Source: Gnetum montanum
Lineage: Eukaryota; Streptophyta; Gnetopsida; Gnetales; Gnetaceae
Direction: 5' to 3'
Assembly (NCBI GenBank): GCA_015680685.1
Contig: MNCI01029653.1
Span: forward strand, 509,622 to 561,492
Length of the DNA stretch: 51,871 nt
The position numbers and the translations under genes were made by a program. Below the pieces are notes generated by a model. That model searched no databases. It saw only the letters and a list, made by a program, of their open reading frames with translations, and was not told where the DNA came from. This document shows, piece by piece, positions 1-9,883 of the stretch. The number at the start of each line of letters is the position of its first letter. The first letter of the stretch is position 1.

Positions 1-445
1 AAGTGTTTTCCTTAGATATTTCCAGGGAAAGATCACGGATTCCTAGGCATGCATTTATGGTACTTAGCCATGCCCTTCCCATTATTATTGGGAAGTCCCC
101 TTTGTCATTAGTTACTTGTATCACTGGGAAATCAGTTGGGTATGACCACCCACACACAGTGATAATGATGTCCTCCACTAGTCCCAAGGGAATAGTGATG
201 GACTGGTCAGCCAGATCTAAGCGAATATTACTCTTCTTTAGTGGAGGTAGGTTCCAAGCTTTATACATCTCTTGTGATATCAAGTTGAATCCAGAACCTG
301 AGTCCAGAAGAGCTTTACAAGGTTCATTCCCAACGACTTGGAGATAGATTAAAGGGCTTCTAGGTTTAGAGATTTTCCTAGGAAGGTGGCCCTCCTTGAT
401 CCAGTCAATGATGGAATGTGTTAACATAACCGTATGCTTTGAGCT
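1..445 (-). CDS. Retrotransposon aspartic protease, partial
   Basis: One minus-strand frame stays open from just after a stop at 446-448 to the window edge, about 148 codons. It encodes a retropepsin-like domain: the catalytic motif LLDSGSGFNLIS lies at about 270-305, a flap-like stretch with GLVEDIIITV follows, and PIIMGRAWLST near the window edge matches the conserved hydrophobic-Gly-Arg segment that ends plant gypsy proteases. The usual catalytic triplet is DT/SG, and DSG is kept, so the residues look functional. There is no obvious start codon because the domain is normally released from a Gag-Pol polyprotein. It belongs to element A. Confidence 0.75.
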
Positions 446-1228
446 CTATTTTTGGTTTGAAGGGAGCTCTGAAGCCTTATTTTATGGAGAAGCGTTCAGA
501 GGCTCAACCGCTTGTGGTTGTGATAGCTGGACTATTGGTTTTGAAGAAAGGTCTTCTCTTTGTGCGATTGTCAGAACCAGCAACGGGTTGAAGGTTCATA
601 GCTCTTGTAGCATTATGTTGCTGCAGTTAAGTGGGGAGTTCCCCTTGCATTGCTGGAGCAGGTGGTAATGAAGCTATCAGTGTGAGAGTTGCAGATGGGT
701 TTGGAGGATGGTATGTCTGTGGGTTGTCTCCCCCAGGAGAAGGAGTTCTATAATACTCCCAAGCTTGGTAGTGACATTGTGGGGTCATGTGACCGACAGA
801 GTCACGTGGAAAGATTGGCTGCTGCATGTAATAGCCATGTGTCAATAAGGGTATTGTTGCCTTGGTGGTGGCATCCCTCATGACTGTGGGTATTGCCACT
901 GCTAGTGTTGCTTAATAGGTTGTGGTGGCATTCCACTTGGATAATACGTTAAAGGTTGGTGGAACTGCCTTGGGTTACCTTGGGGATAAGGTAACCGTCA
1001 GGGTGCTTACCATTTGTTAAGTCTTAGGTTGAGTGCATACACCCCAGACTCTTGTAGGTGTGAGATTACTGGGCAACATCCCTTAGGATGGTCGTATTAG
1101 CATATCTCACATCCACTGTCATTTTCCATGTCAGAATCCACAACCTCTTCGATGATGGCCATTTTACTCTTACTTTTATTACATGCATTATCCATGTCCC
1201 TCTTTTTCTTTTTATCATAGTCACTACT
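446..1228 (-). pseudogene. Degenerate gag-protease linker of element A
   Basis: This stretch lies between the recognisable gag and protease of element A. All minus-strand frames are broken by stops, and no zinc-knuckle (CCHC) motif could be read. Short open frames on either strand are not supported as genes. Confidence 0.4.
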
Positions 1229-2950
1229 TCACTCCTTATACTCCTCTACGATTTTAAGAAAGGTTTCAAATCTACTATCTAAGGAGTCCCACATTTGGTC
1301 TACCTTTGCTGACACTTCTACTGTTAATTTTTGGAGTGGCAAGGTTTTCCTATTCACCATCTCTTCGAGTGGTGACTCTTCCTCCTCCTCATAGAATCTC
1401 ACTCCTCTTTTTTGGAGGGAAGGATTGTGATTGTACTCTTCTGTGCTTTCTCTCTTATGTAGCTCCCTTTCTTCCTTGGCTACTTGCTCCAACAATCTAT
1501 GAAACTGATGGGACTTAAGCTCTGATAATCTCCCTTGGGCATATGTTCCAAGGGTTCTCCTAGTTTCATGCCTAAGTCAATCTACGAGATGACGTAGTTG
1601 ATCTTGCTGTGCGTAACCATGGCCCAGGCAACAATGTAATAGTGCATAATAACGACCCATGGCAGCATCCAAGGGTTCGTGATTTTCATGCTTCCATCCT
1701 TGGATTTTTTTTCGCAGGTTGGACACCTAGGAGTACATTTGATATTTATCATTAAATAATTCTAGCATCGTACTCCACCTTCGAATGGATTCCGGTTCTA
1801 AGGACTGGTACCAGCTTTCCGCTTCTTTTACTAGTGTCCTTGGGAACAACTTTAATTTTTGCCACTCATTCTTGATGTTCTACAAGGCACATGCATCGTG
1901 AAATGCTTGTAAGTGGTTTTGAGGATTAGCATTGTATCCCCCCTCAAATCGTGGAATGTTATTCATGTCTAGTCTCTTGATCCTGCTATCTTTTTGGTAC
2001 CTTGTGGGTATTCTTACAGCCTCCGTGATGTCTAACATGTTTCGGGTTACGAGTAAGGGTTCTTCGTGGTCATTTCATTCATATCATCTGTGATGTCTAT
2101 GCAGCTCCCTACTCTCCCTTCTTCTATGCCGTGATTCTCTAGAATGACCTCGTCCTCGTTCTCGACTCTCTCATCGAGGTTTCTCACTCTGTTTACCCTT
2201 ATCCTCACAGTTAGGTTCCTTATGACTACATCCTGATACAGAAGGAGAGGGTGAATGTGATGATGAAGATGAAGAAGAAGGAGAACCATTGCCATGACGA
2301 TGTTTCCTACCTTCTCTTCAGTGGTCTGAGCCCTGATCGTGATTACGATCAGATTGCCTGCCCTTCTCATGTGTTTGTGTTCCCTAGTTGAACACTTGGT
2401 GTTCATGGGTATCAGAACCAGGGTTGTGAATCATAGAGTGAAGGTTTTGATACACCACCTCCTCACCATCGTTAAGAGGGGGAACATCATTTGATGGGGA
2501 ACCTGTTGGAACCGATTCACCATCTCCAACATCGCTTAAAATGTGTGGGACGTTTTGGGACCATTTTTCCTTCAAAGATGTATGATATCTCTCCTGTTGC
2601 AAGTCCCTTTGATGTTGTGCTTCTGTGGGATGGTAGTCCCTTGTGTCATGATCGCATGCAATGTACTCTACGTATAACTGTGACATGCCTATTCGTGCGA
2701 GAGCATGAAGGAGAATGTTGGGGACTACTTGGTCTGGGGACAATACTATGTTACCCACCAAGTCTCTCCAACACAATTGTTCATCTTGATGGAGAATAAA
2801 GGTAAAGTCAAGTACATATTCATCGTGATGAATATATACCACACAGAATTATTGAGGAATTGACAAATCTTGGTTACGTGTGTTGTGCCGCCAACTGTCT
2901 CTAGTATTGGTCCTAGGTGATGAAATGCTTTTGTGCGAAGAAGAAGACAT
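1229..2950 (-). pseudogene. Athila-like gag, broken
   Basis: The likely start is the ATG at 2950-2948 (protein begins MSSSSHKS), about 130 bp inside the primer-binding site. A stop falls near 2845, after which translation resumes as FTFILHQDEQLCWRDLVGN. Further on, at about 1990-1500, the frame reads as a retrotransposon gag core: a segment beginning IPRFEGGYNANPQNHLQAF, then WQKLKLFPRTLVKEAESWY, then a region rich in Lys and Glu that looks coiled-coil (about 1495-1229). This matches the order of the retrotrans_gag family (F-G-DP..HL..F, then A..WY). Several stops and frameshifts make it a pseudogene. The gag of element B (4078-4770) shares the FTFILHQDEQ segment. Confidence 0.65.
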
Positions 2951-3077
2951 TTTTGTCTTGTTCGGTGTGCAATCTACCGTTGTCTTATTTTTCTTTTGAT
3001 CAACCCTAAGGGTTCATTCTAGCATCCCAATGATATGAATGATCTCCTATGTTCCACATAGCACACAAACAACTAAG

Positions 3078-3095
3078 TTCCCAGTAACGGCGCCA
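3078..3095 (-). other. Primer-binding site, tRNA-Asp type (element A)
   Basis: On the minus strand the sequence one base inside the LTR reads TGGCGCCGTTACTGGGAA. Plant tRNA-Asp ends in CCCCGGCAACGGCGCCA, whose complement is TGGCGCCGTTGCCGGGG, so the first ten bases match exactly and the rest is diverged. Its position fixes the LTR boundary at 3097. Confidence 0.75.
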
Positions 3096-3096
3096 A

Positions 3097-3909
3097 TGTT
3101 GAGTGGCGAGGTACCCCTACACTCAACCATACGAATACGAGCATTACATGCACAATCCAGTCGAACTCTAAGGACTAAGTGCTTACGCACCCTAATGGAA
3201 CACTTAAGGTTAATCAATTGTTGTCTTCCCAAACTTACTTGTATTGTCACGGTTGTATGGTTAAGTAAGTTTGAGGTACATGATCTTTATGTCTTTTATC
3301 TTTTTAACATCCTATGCTAATAAGGGAAGGTGAAGAGAACTAAGTGACTAAATTTCATTAACTATTCACTAACTAAGTTCTAATTGTCCTAGCACCAATA
3401 TCCATTCCCACTTGCCGCACACACCCTGAACCAGTGCAACGCTACTCGGATTACCAAACGCTACTCATTACTGGGTTACCAAACGTTGCACACATGCTCG
3501 AAGCGGTCATACTGAGCGCACTTAACTAGGAGAGTCAAGGGTTGAGAGAGATTAATTATCTAGGAAAGCATTTAAACATTTAAAAATAATTAATTCCTAT
3601 TTAGCTTAGTCCACATGCTGTAAGGTTTATCAGAAAGTTCGTCTTTATTGCTGTACACAAATGTGTGCTTAAGTATAATTTGCTCGAATAAAGATCTGTT
3701 TACTTTAAGACTCCTACTGCGGGCATAAGGAAATTATTCTAACTCTAGAATGGTAAAACTGCAAGAGTTTGGCTAAGGATCTAAATCTAAGTGTCTAAAA
3801 TAGGGAAAGCAGCCTCTTATTTATAGACATTGCAGCGGGCTGCGATATCGCGTACGCAATATCGTAGGGGTGGACGTGATATTACGGACGTGATATCGTG
3901 TCTCATCAG
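3097..3909 (-). repeat. LTR of element A (5' LTR)
   Basis: The 813 bp repeat starts TGTTGAGTGG and ends CTCATCA on the plus strand, so it has TG...CA ends. The right end is set by alignment with LTR D, which starts TGATGAGCCACG at 51554. Internal landmarks shared with LTRs B, C and D are the stretch around CGTCTTTATTG (about 3640), CTCGAATAAAGAT (about 3683) and the TATA region. On the minus strand a TATA box (TATAAATAAG, 3816-3825) precedes this stretch, as expected for U3 then R. Confidence 0.8.
3816..3906 (-). promoter_or_regulatory. U3 promoter of LTR A: TATA box and palindromic repeats
   Basis: The TATA box is TATAAATAAG on the minus strand at 3816-3825. Just upstream (3841-3900) are two imperfect palindromes of about 21 bp built from the half-site GATATYRCG, one centred on CGTACG near 3852 and the other around 3878-3898. 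LTR D has a matching palindrome at 51564-51584 and a half copy at 51595-51606. Conservation between two separate LTRs supports a promoter function, possibly a transcription-factor site. Confidence 0.55.
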
Positions 3910-4077
3910 TGACCAAGTAAATACTAGTCTAGGTGGGAAGATAGCGAATTGCGATCAACGTGTAACTATCTAGATACCACAACTAGTCCATCTACGAAGT
4001 TCGATCGGATCATGCATGAATGCTTGTATTCATATGGTTGAGTGTAGGGGTACCTTGCCACTCATCAAAGATGAAGA
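3910..4077. repeat. Inverted fragment of a family-A LTR end
   Basis: Positions 4016-4077 are close to the reverse complement of the first 60 bp or so of LTR A (3097-3160), including the shared segment GGTACCCCTACACTCAACCA. The segment sits between the outer end of LTR A and the gag of element B. It reads as a scrap of another LTR in opposite orientation, left by nested insertion or rearrangement. No target-site duplication could be paired. Confidence 0.55.
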
Positions 4078-4770
4078 GGATGATAAGGATGAAGAAGAGA
4101 ACCAAGGGAATGATGCCTATTGGTTCCTCTCCTTTGGTCTCTACACTGATCCTTATGCTTCTCTTTGTCTTTCTTTTGATCATTATCCTAGCCCTTAGAT
4201 GATTGGCTAGGATTCTTATCTCTTGAGGCCCCTTGGTTATAAGACCTAATTATTCCATCACCAAGGTTCTCTAGAGTTAACTATAACTTTTAGTTAAGGG
4301 TCTTCTCATCATAGAGATGAGGAGAATCTATGTACAAGGAGTGGCCAATAAAGAAATCCTTGCCCTCTTTGTACTATTGTAAGAATAACTGGGTTGGAGT
4401 TCTTGCCCTTAGAAGCCTCATATCACACTTGCATGTGTTGATCTTTCTTTCGTTGGGCATTGGTGGGCTGATAGTCCCTACAGGTGTAGTCTTGGACTTC
4501 ATGTTCTAAGTTAAGTGCAGTGATGCCTAGCCTAATACGATTGTTCATTAGCATGGTAGGAATAGATTGATGTGGAGGCAACATTGTGTTGCTTTCCATG
4601 TCCCTCTAGTGCATTTGTTCATCTTGATGTAGGATGAAGGTGAAACCTAAATTATAAAGATTTAGATGATAATATATAAACCTTAGTTGTTGGGGCTTCT
4701 TTGATGCTCCCTGTTGTTGATTAGATTCACCGATATGTGGTGGAGATCCATCCTTATGAGAAGAAGCCAT
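4078..4770 (-). pseudogene. gag 5' part of element B (Athila-like), truncated
   Basis: The minus-strand ATG at 4770-4768 begins MASSHKDGSPPHIGESNQQQ. Downstream the frame contains GFTFILHQDEQMH, matching the FTFILHQDEQ segment of element A gag. Stops interrupt the frame. The gag is cut at about 4078 by the LTR scrap and element A, so B is the older, host element of a nest. Confidence 0.6.
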
Positions 4771-4933
4771 ATGAGATATAGATTAAAAATAGTATGCTTT
4801 TGGTATTTTATTATTTCTTTAATTATTCCCTTAATGGATGATAGTGGTTTGTTGTAGGTTTTTCACAATGTCTTTGTATAACTTCACAATATTTTCATAC
4901 TTAGCGCACTTAGCTAAACTAAGTTCCTATTAA

Positions 4934-5756
4934 CAAGTATACCCTATGCCCAACCATACAAATCATAAGCATGTACAAATGATTCGGTTGAATTTTGTAG
5001 ATTTAGTTCCTAAGTTCACCCATAGTCCTAGACTGTGAATCAAGGGAGTGTATAATTGTTGTCTTCCTAACTCACACTTGTGTTTTTGGCATGTATGGTT
5101 AATGTGAGTTAAGGCTTATGTCTATTTTTTATAACTGTTTTATATAGTTTTTCTTATCCTAAGGGCTAGGTGCATAAATGAATATTTAATATTTAACTTT
5201 TTAACTACTTAGCTATTATAATGACTAACTATCCTAACATAAGTAGTTGTTCCCACTTATCGTACACATCTTGAACTCATATTATGCTATTGGATTACCA
5301 AATGGCTATTATTAGGCACTACCAAATAGCCACTACTGGGATTACTAAGCATAACATGTCATACTTGAAGTGGTCATACTTATGTATTCATGATTAAATA
5401 CATTAATTAATTAAGGCTGGGAATGTAAAGTGCATTAAAAGTAATGTGCAACTAAGAAAGATTAAACTATTCTAAGTGCTACAATGAATGTCAGAAATCT
5501 CGTCTTTATTGTCATTCACAGTAATATGTTCTAGTACATAATGCTCAAATAAAGATTCATACAATCTCTTGAATTCACATTGTAGGTTCTTAGAGGAAAA
5601 TATTCTATCTTGGAAAAGGTAAAATTGCAAGAGCTTCACTACACTGTGGACCTAAAGTGTCATAAATGCGATTGATGCTCGCATTTATATAAGCTTTGCC
5701 TACATCAAAGTTGATGCGTCTACGTCAATGCAACCTATATGGATGATGCTTCATCA
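4934..5756 (-). repeat. LTR B (5' LTR of element B)
   Basis: This is a diverged relative of LTR A: it shares the AACTAAGTTCC flank, CCCAACCATAC near the start, CGTCTTTATTGTCATTCAC (about 5495), and a right end GCTTCATCA. On the minus strand TATATAAATGC (about 5680-5690) is the likely TATA box. The primer-site region is deleted relative to A, so the left boundary at 4934 is approximate. Its U3 lacks the GATATYRCG palindromes and has TGATGCGTCTACGTCAATGC instead. Confidence 0.65.
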
Positions 5757-6864
5757 AGGGTCCAACACCCCACCTATCTAACACAAATTATTGATGAAAC
5801 TATGAAACTAGATTTAACAAATTACCATGAATAGACTAAAATATAACCTCATTAAGTTTGGTTCCATGTTATGCTTATTTTGTTGCAGATGTTTGATACA
5901 ACCCCTTTGTCCCTCATCTAAGAGAAGAGGGAAGGAGGATTAGTCCACAAAACAATTTAACTACAACTACACCCCAAGACATATAGCCTATATGATACAT
6001 TATGAGAACTATATAGAAATATAACTTCTTGCTTGCAAATGTTTGTTAGACAATGAAATAACCACTTGAGCTACACGTCATAACATTGAATGAGTTTATC
6101 AGTTAAATTGTCAATTTTAAGAACAACTAAGAATTAAGCTTGCAACGTTATACTACAAATACTTCAACAACAAATGCATAACCAACTTAACCATGCCTAT
6201 GTGTTTTTAAAAAATAAAAATTAACTATGTGCCACCATATTTGTATCCAAGCATCCAAGGTCCCCATGAAATCCATCGTAGGGGTATCACCATTTATAGA
6301 CCAATAACCTTTTGATGTAGAAGGGCTTTATTACTTTTGCAAAGTCCATATTTCTACACCAATCTACACCAATAACTTGTTAAAATAAAACGTATGACTT
6401 ATAAAATGCAAAGTACGCTCCTTCACGAACACATGCCTCGAATAACATGATTCTCTGGACAACCGTCATCATGGCAACGGTTACAAAAGCTCAAACAAAC
6501 CGACCAAGTGCCCACCGATTTATGACAATTTTGCAGAGAATAGCAATATGGTTAAGTTTTTTGTTTTAAACGTATGATAGAAGTTCCTTATTTTCAAGAT
6601 ATCGTTTTGAAGAAAAATAAAACGTATAATATATATTATACGTTTTCTCTGGATTTGTGTTCTGCAACGGAAGTTCGCGACGGAACACGTGTGCCACCAT
6701 TAAACTACTTTAACGTAACTTCTCCTGAAACAAATTAAAAAAATATATATATAAATGAAATTTACATCCCGCGGCAAAGGCTAAAACGATGTAATTATGT
6801 TTTGTCAAAGAGAGCAGACTATTTTTTACTGTGACTGTGATGGGGACAGCCTAACAGAACAAGG
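5757..6864. other. Intergenic region upstream of the EXS gene
   Basis: No gene was recognised here. The notable structure is a perfect 28 bp palindrome at 6619-6646 with arms AAAACGTATAATAT. A shorter CGTATGA-type sequence occurs at about 6384 and 6571. GC content rises from about 6650, consistent with approach to a promoter. Confidence 0.4.
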
Positions 6865-6872
6865 TTTATAAA
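6865..6872 (+). promoter_or_regulatory. Candidate TATA box of the EXS gene
   Basis: The motif TTTATAAA at 6865-6872 lies in a region of higher GC and is followed by a plausible 5' untranslated exon. A donor-like GCCAG|gtaaaa occurs at about 6996, an acceptor-like ATTTGCAG at about 7147, and GAAG|gtatga at about 7256. Transcript evidence is lacking. An alternative TATAAATAG occurs at about 9720, directly upstream of the first recognisable coding exon. Confidence 0.35.
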
Positions 6873-9800
6873 CAATGGAAGCATTTAGAAAACATTAATG
6901 CTTCTGCATCAATTTTTTCGGAAACTTTCTACGATAATAATAATTCGGTTGCGAGGTATCTTGCGCCTGCGTCAAAGCAAAAAAGGCTCTGCCAGGTAAA
7001 AATAGCGTTCGGATTCTTTGCGGAACAATTCATCTGGTGCTTGTAGAATCTCCTTTCTCTGTTTCTGCGGGATCTACCAAGGCTTCAGGAATGTGATATC
7101 TGTTTCTCATGAATTTTTAAAGTCCAAATTATTGATGTAATTTGCAGCTGTACACCCGTTCGGATCAGGAGGCCCTTTAGGCTCATTCTTCTTCAATCTT
7201 TGAACGCTTGAGGGCTTCTTTGCATTCGCATCAGATCTCAATATTGGTTTTATAGAAGGTATGATATTCAATTATTTACACTGTGAACTGGGATTTGGTA
7301 GTGAGATTTCATGTGAGTTCTTTGATGCCGTTTAACATGTGGTTTTGTATTTTATTAGGGCTAGATTAAGGCGAGATATATCCGGCATTTAGGACATAGT
7401 AGAGTAACGGGACGCAATTTAGGTTGAATTTGCAAATTTTATTTTTCAAGCGTTTTTCCCTGGATCTGAGGGTGGTCTTTGTCAGGATTTGACTGCGATT
7501 TGTAGCTTAGCAGGCAATTATTTATTCATGGCTTTTAGTTTTGGCGACATTACTCTCTATTTGTAATTTCAAGATATCTATCTATCTATGATTAACAGGG
7601 TGGATGATGCATTGCAGTCTCAACTGGGCTTGAATAGCTGAGTTCTGAACTACAAAGTTTTAACCAACAGACAATGTGATGGTATACATTCTAATTCGAA
7701 TGCGTTGTTGATAATGCATTATTTATTTAACAGAGGGAACCGTTCAAAGCAATTTTGTGATCTGTTAGGATTGGTTGAAGTTTCCGTTGTGTAATTGAAT
7801 TAAGGCGGCATATTTTTTAAAAAATGACGATCAAACTACTGTGAAATTACCATAACATAACTAACCGAAGATTTTGCAAGAGATTTCAGTCTATGCACTT
7901 TGGTAGGTGGTGAATATCCCAGTGTTGCTTTGGACAATATCTGTCTAGCCCAGAAGATTTAACAAGAAGATTATACTTATATTGAAACAGACATACTCTA
8001 ATCCTTTTAGCCCTACCTGAAGGCTACAGTTAAATGGAGGCTGGGGAAAATTGTCAGGTAGCTTGGAGTAATTATTCTTCTAATTATTAAATGGTAATGA
8101 GCAAATGCATGAATATCCATGCAAACCAAGTGGTATTTTTGCCTAGTGCTATACATGGAAAGTCATCATATGCTTAGCATTTTTATACATGTGAATATGC
8201 ATGGGGTGAATTCTCGAAGTGCTGGTAATAATGTTGTTTCTTTGCATGTCAGCATTTTGGTCTTAAATAGAGCTATACTAGCTGAAGAACTGTCATTTAC
8301 AAAATTGGATTTGCATAATATCATCACTTGTGAGCTCAACATTTGTACACTGAGCCAAAAACTGCTGAAAGGACTTTAGAAAGGTTCCAAAATATTAGTG
8401 TTGTAATACATGATTTTCTTTCAAGCCTAGCTTTAGGTCTATCATCATTAAGGTATACCCACTTTCCAGTAATGGTTGTCTTATAGAGTTAAGGTGTTTA
8501 GATACAATCAATAATATGTTGTCATCATGGACATTAGCTTTATTCTAACTACATGGATTTGGCTTTATGATGATATTTCACCATGCATGTCTATCAAAAA
8601 CAATATCCAGAGCGATTCCACATTCTTTGTATCTTTTTTTACGATGTTTTCCACTTGTCTTTTAGATCTTCCTCTTCGGAGCTTTTTAAATACACAATCA
8701 ACATCACTTGTGCATTTTTTTTAATGAAAAGAGGAAGCAAAGGGAAATAGATTACGCCAAAGGCAGCCTGCACAATAATTCCCTCTCATTACATGCAAAT
8801 TGTCAAGAGTTAAATGTCATGGTATAGACTTTAAAGATAAAATGCTTACAAGGTCTTAGGAAATCAATTTCATAGATTAATAAGTAACAGTGGCAAATCA
8901 TAACTGTTGTGTGACAACAACAATATGAGGAGAACTTCATAATGAGATTGATGCTAGGGCCACATGAAGCAATTTTTTGAACTCTGATCACCTCGGACAG
9001 AAACCCTGACATGTGTTCTAACTTATGATAGAAACCATGGTAGAACCACATGCATTTAACAAAGACATAGAAACCTGTCAATGTCTGCTGCTGTCAGGCG
9101 GCAAGAAAATTTCAATATTTCTTAAATTCAAATAGTTTCCTGAATGGATGCAAGTGTTAAAAGTGCCAATATTAAATGTGGAGATGTAGGTGTTTGTAAA
9201 TTTTGTCAGAGACTATCATGACTGCAAAAGTTCTGTCAGATGAGGTATACTTCCACTGACCTCTGATGGAACCATCTGTCATGCTGCAGAGACTTTCTGC
9301 AATGGTGCATAGTTGAAAAAAACTTTTGTGTGGCCCTAGCATGAAAGTCATGTTCATGGTACCATATTCGATCAGAGCATCACTAGCAACACCAAAGCAT
9401 TTTTTGCTTCAATTAATGACTTTTCTTTGTGGTTATGCTTAAGAGGTCAGATGTTTCATTTCCAATTGAACAGCCACTAATCCACAATGCTTTGCACTGG
9501 AATTTTAACTTAAAGGCTCATGGATGTTTTTCCAAGAATTATAACCCTCTTCCTTTTAGCCTTGCATTGATGTAATCCAAACTTATATTTATCATTTATA
9601 TTTATGTGCATGGTGATGGACTGGTCTGCAGGTACCACTTATTCTTTAGAGTAATAGCACAAGGTAGCTTTTTTGCTACCTAATACATCACTTATGCTTG
9701 TACAACCCTTCTCGGCACCTATAAATAGTCCACATCTCAGGCATTCTAGCAGCAGAACAGCGGTAGCAGAACTTGGTATCTTTCCTTGCACTTGTATCAT

Positions 9801-9883
9801 ATTTTCTGTGAACAATTATTGATGTTTATGCTTTCTTTAATGATTCTGACAAATTTCTCTGGCCTTTTATATGTTTTGTACAG

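Larger units (their letters stand above)
1..3909 (-). mobile_element. Athila-like Ty3/gypsy LTR retrotransposon A, 5' part (runs off left edge)
   Basis: Read on the minus strand, the order is LTR (3909 to 3097), primer-binding site, gag, then aspartic protease reaching the window edge; RT, RNase H, integrase and the 3' LTR would lie outside the window. The primer site resembles the complement of the 3' end of plant tRNA-Asp, which is known for Athila-type elements. The protease ends in a GRAWL motif, close to the GRPFL pattern of non-chromodomain plant gypsy proteases. Gag carries several stops, so the copy is probably dead, although the protease frame is still open. Lineage assignment to Athila is an inference because RT is not visible. 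Confidence 0.75.

Noticed and set aside
6898-7230. An open frame from ATG 6898 across a possible splice to about 7205
   Set aside because: The peptide is Ile/Arg/Leu-rich, resembles nothing I know, and stops before joining the EXS frame. At most it is an upstream ORF in the 5' UTR.
8803-9081. Minus-strand 92-codon ORF in the 5' region of the EXS locus
   Set aside because: It is Cys/Phe/Tyr/His-rich with no recognisable motif and lies in intron or 5' flank sequence of the EXS gene.
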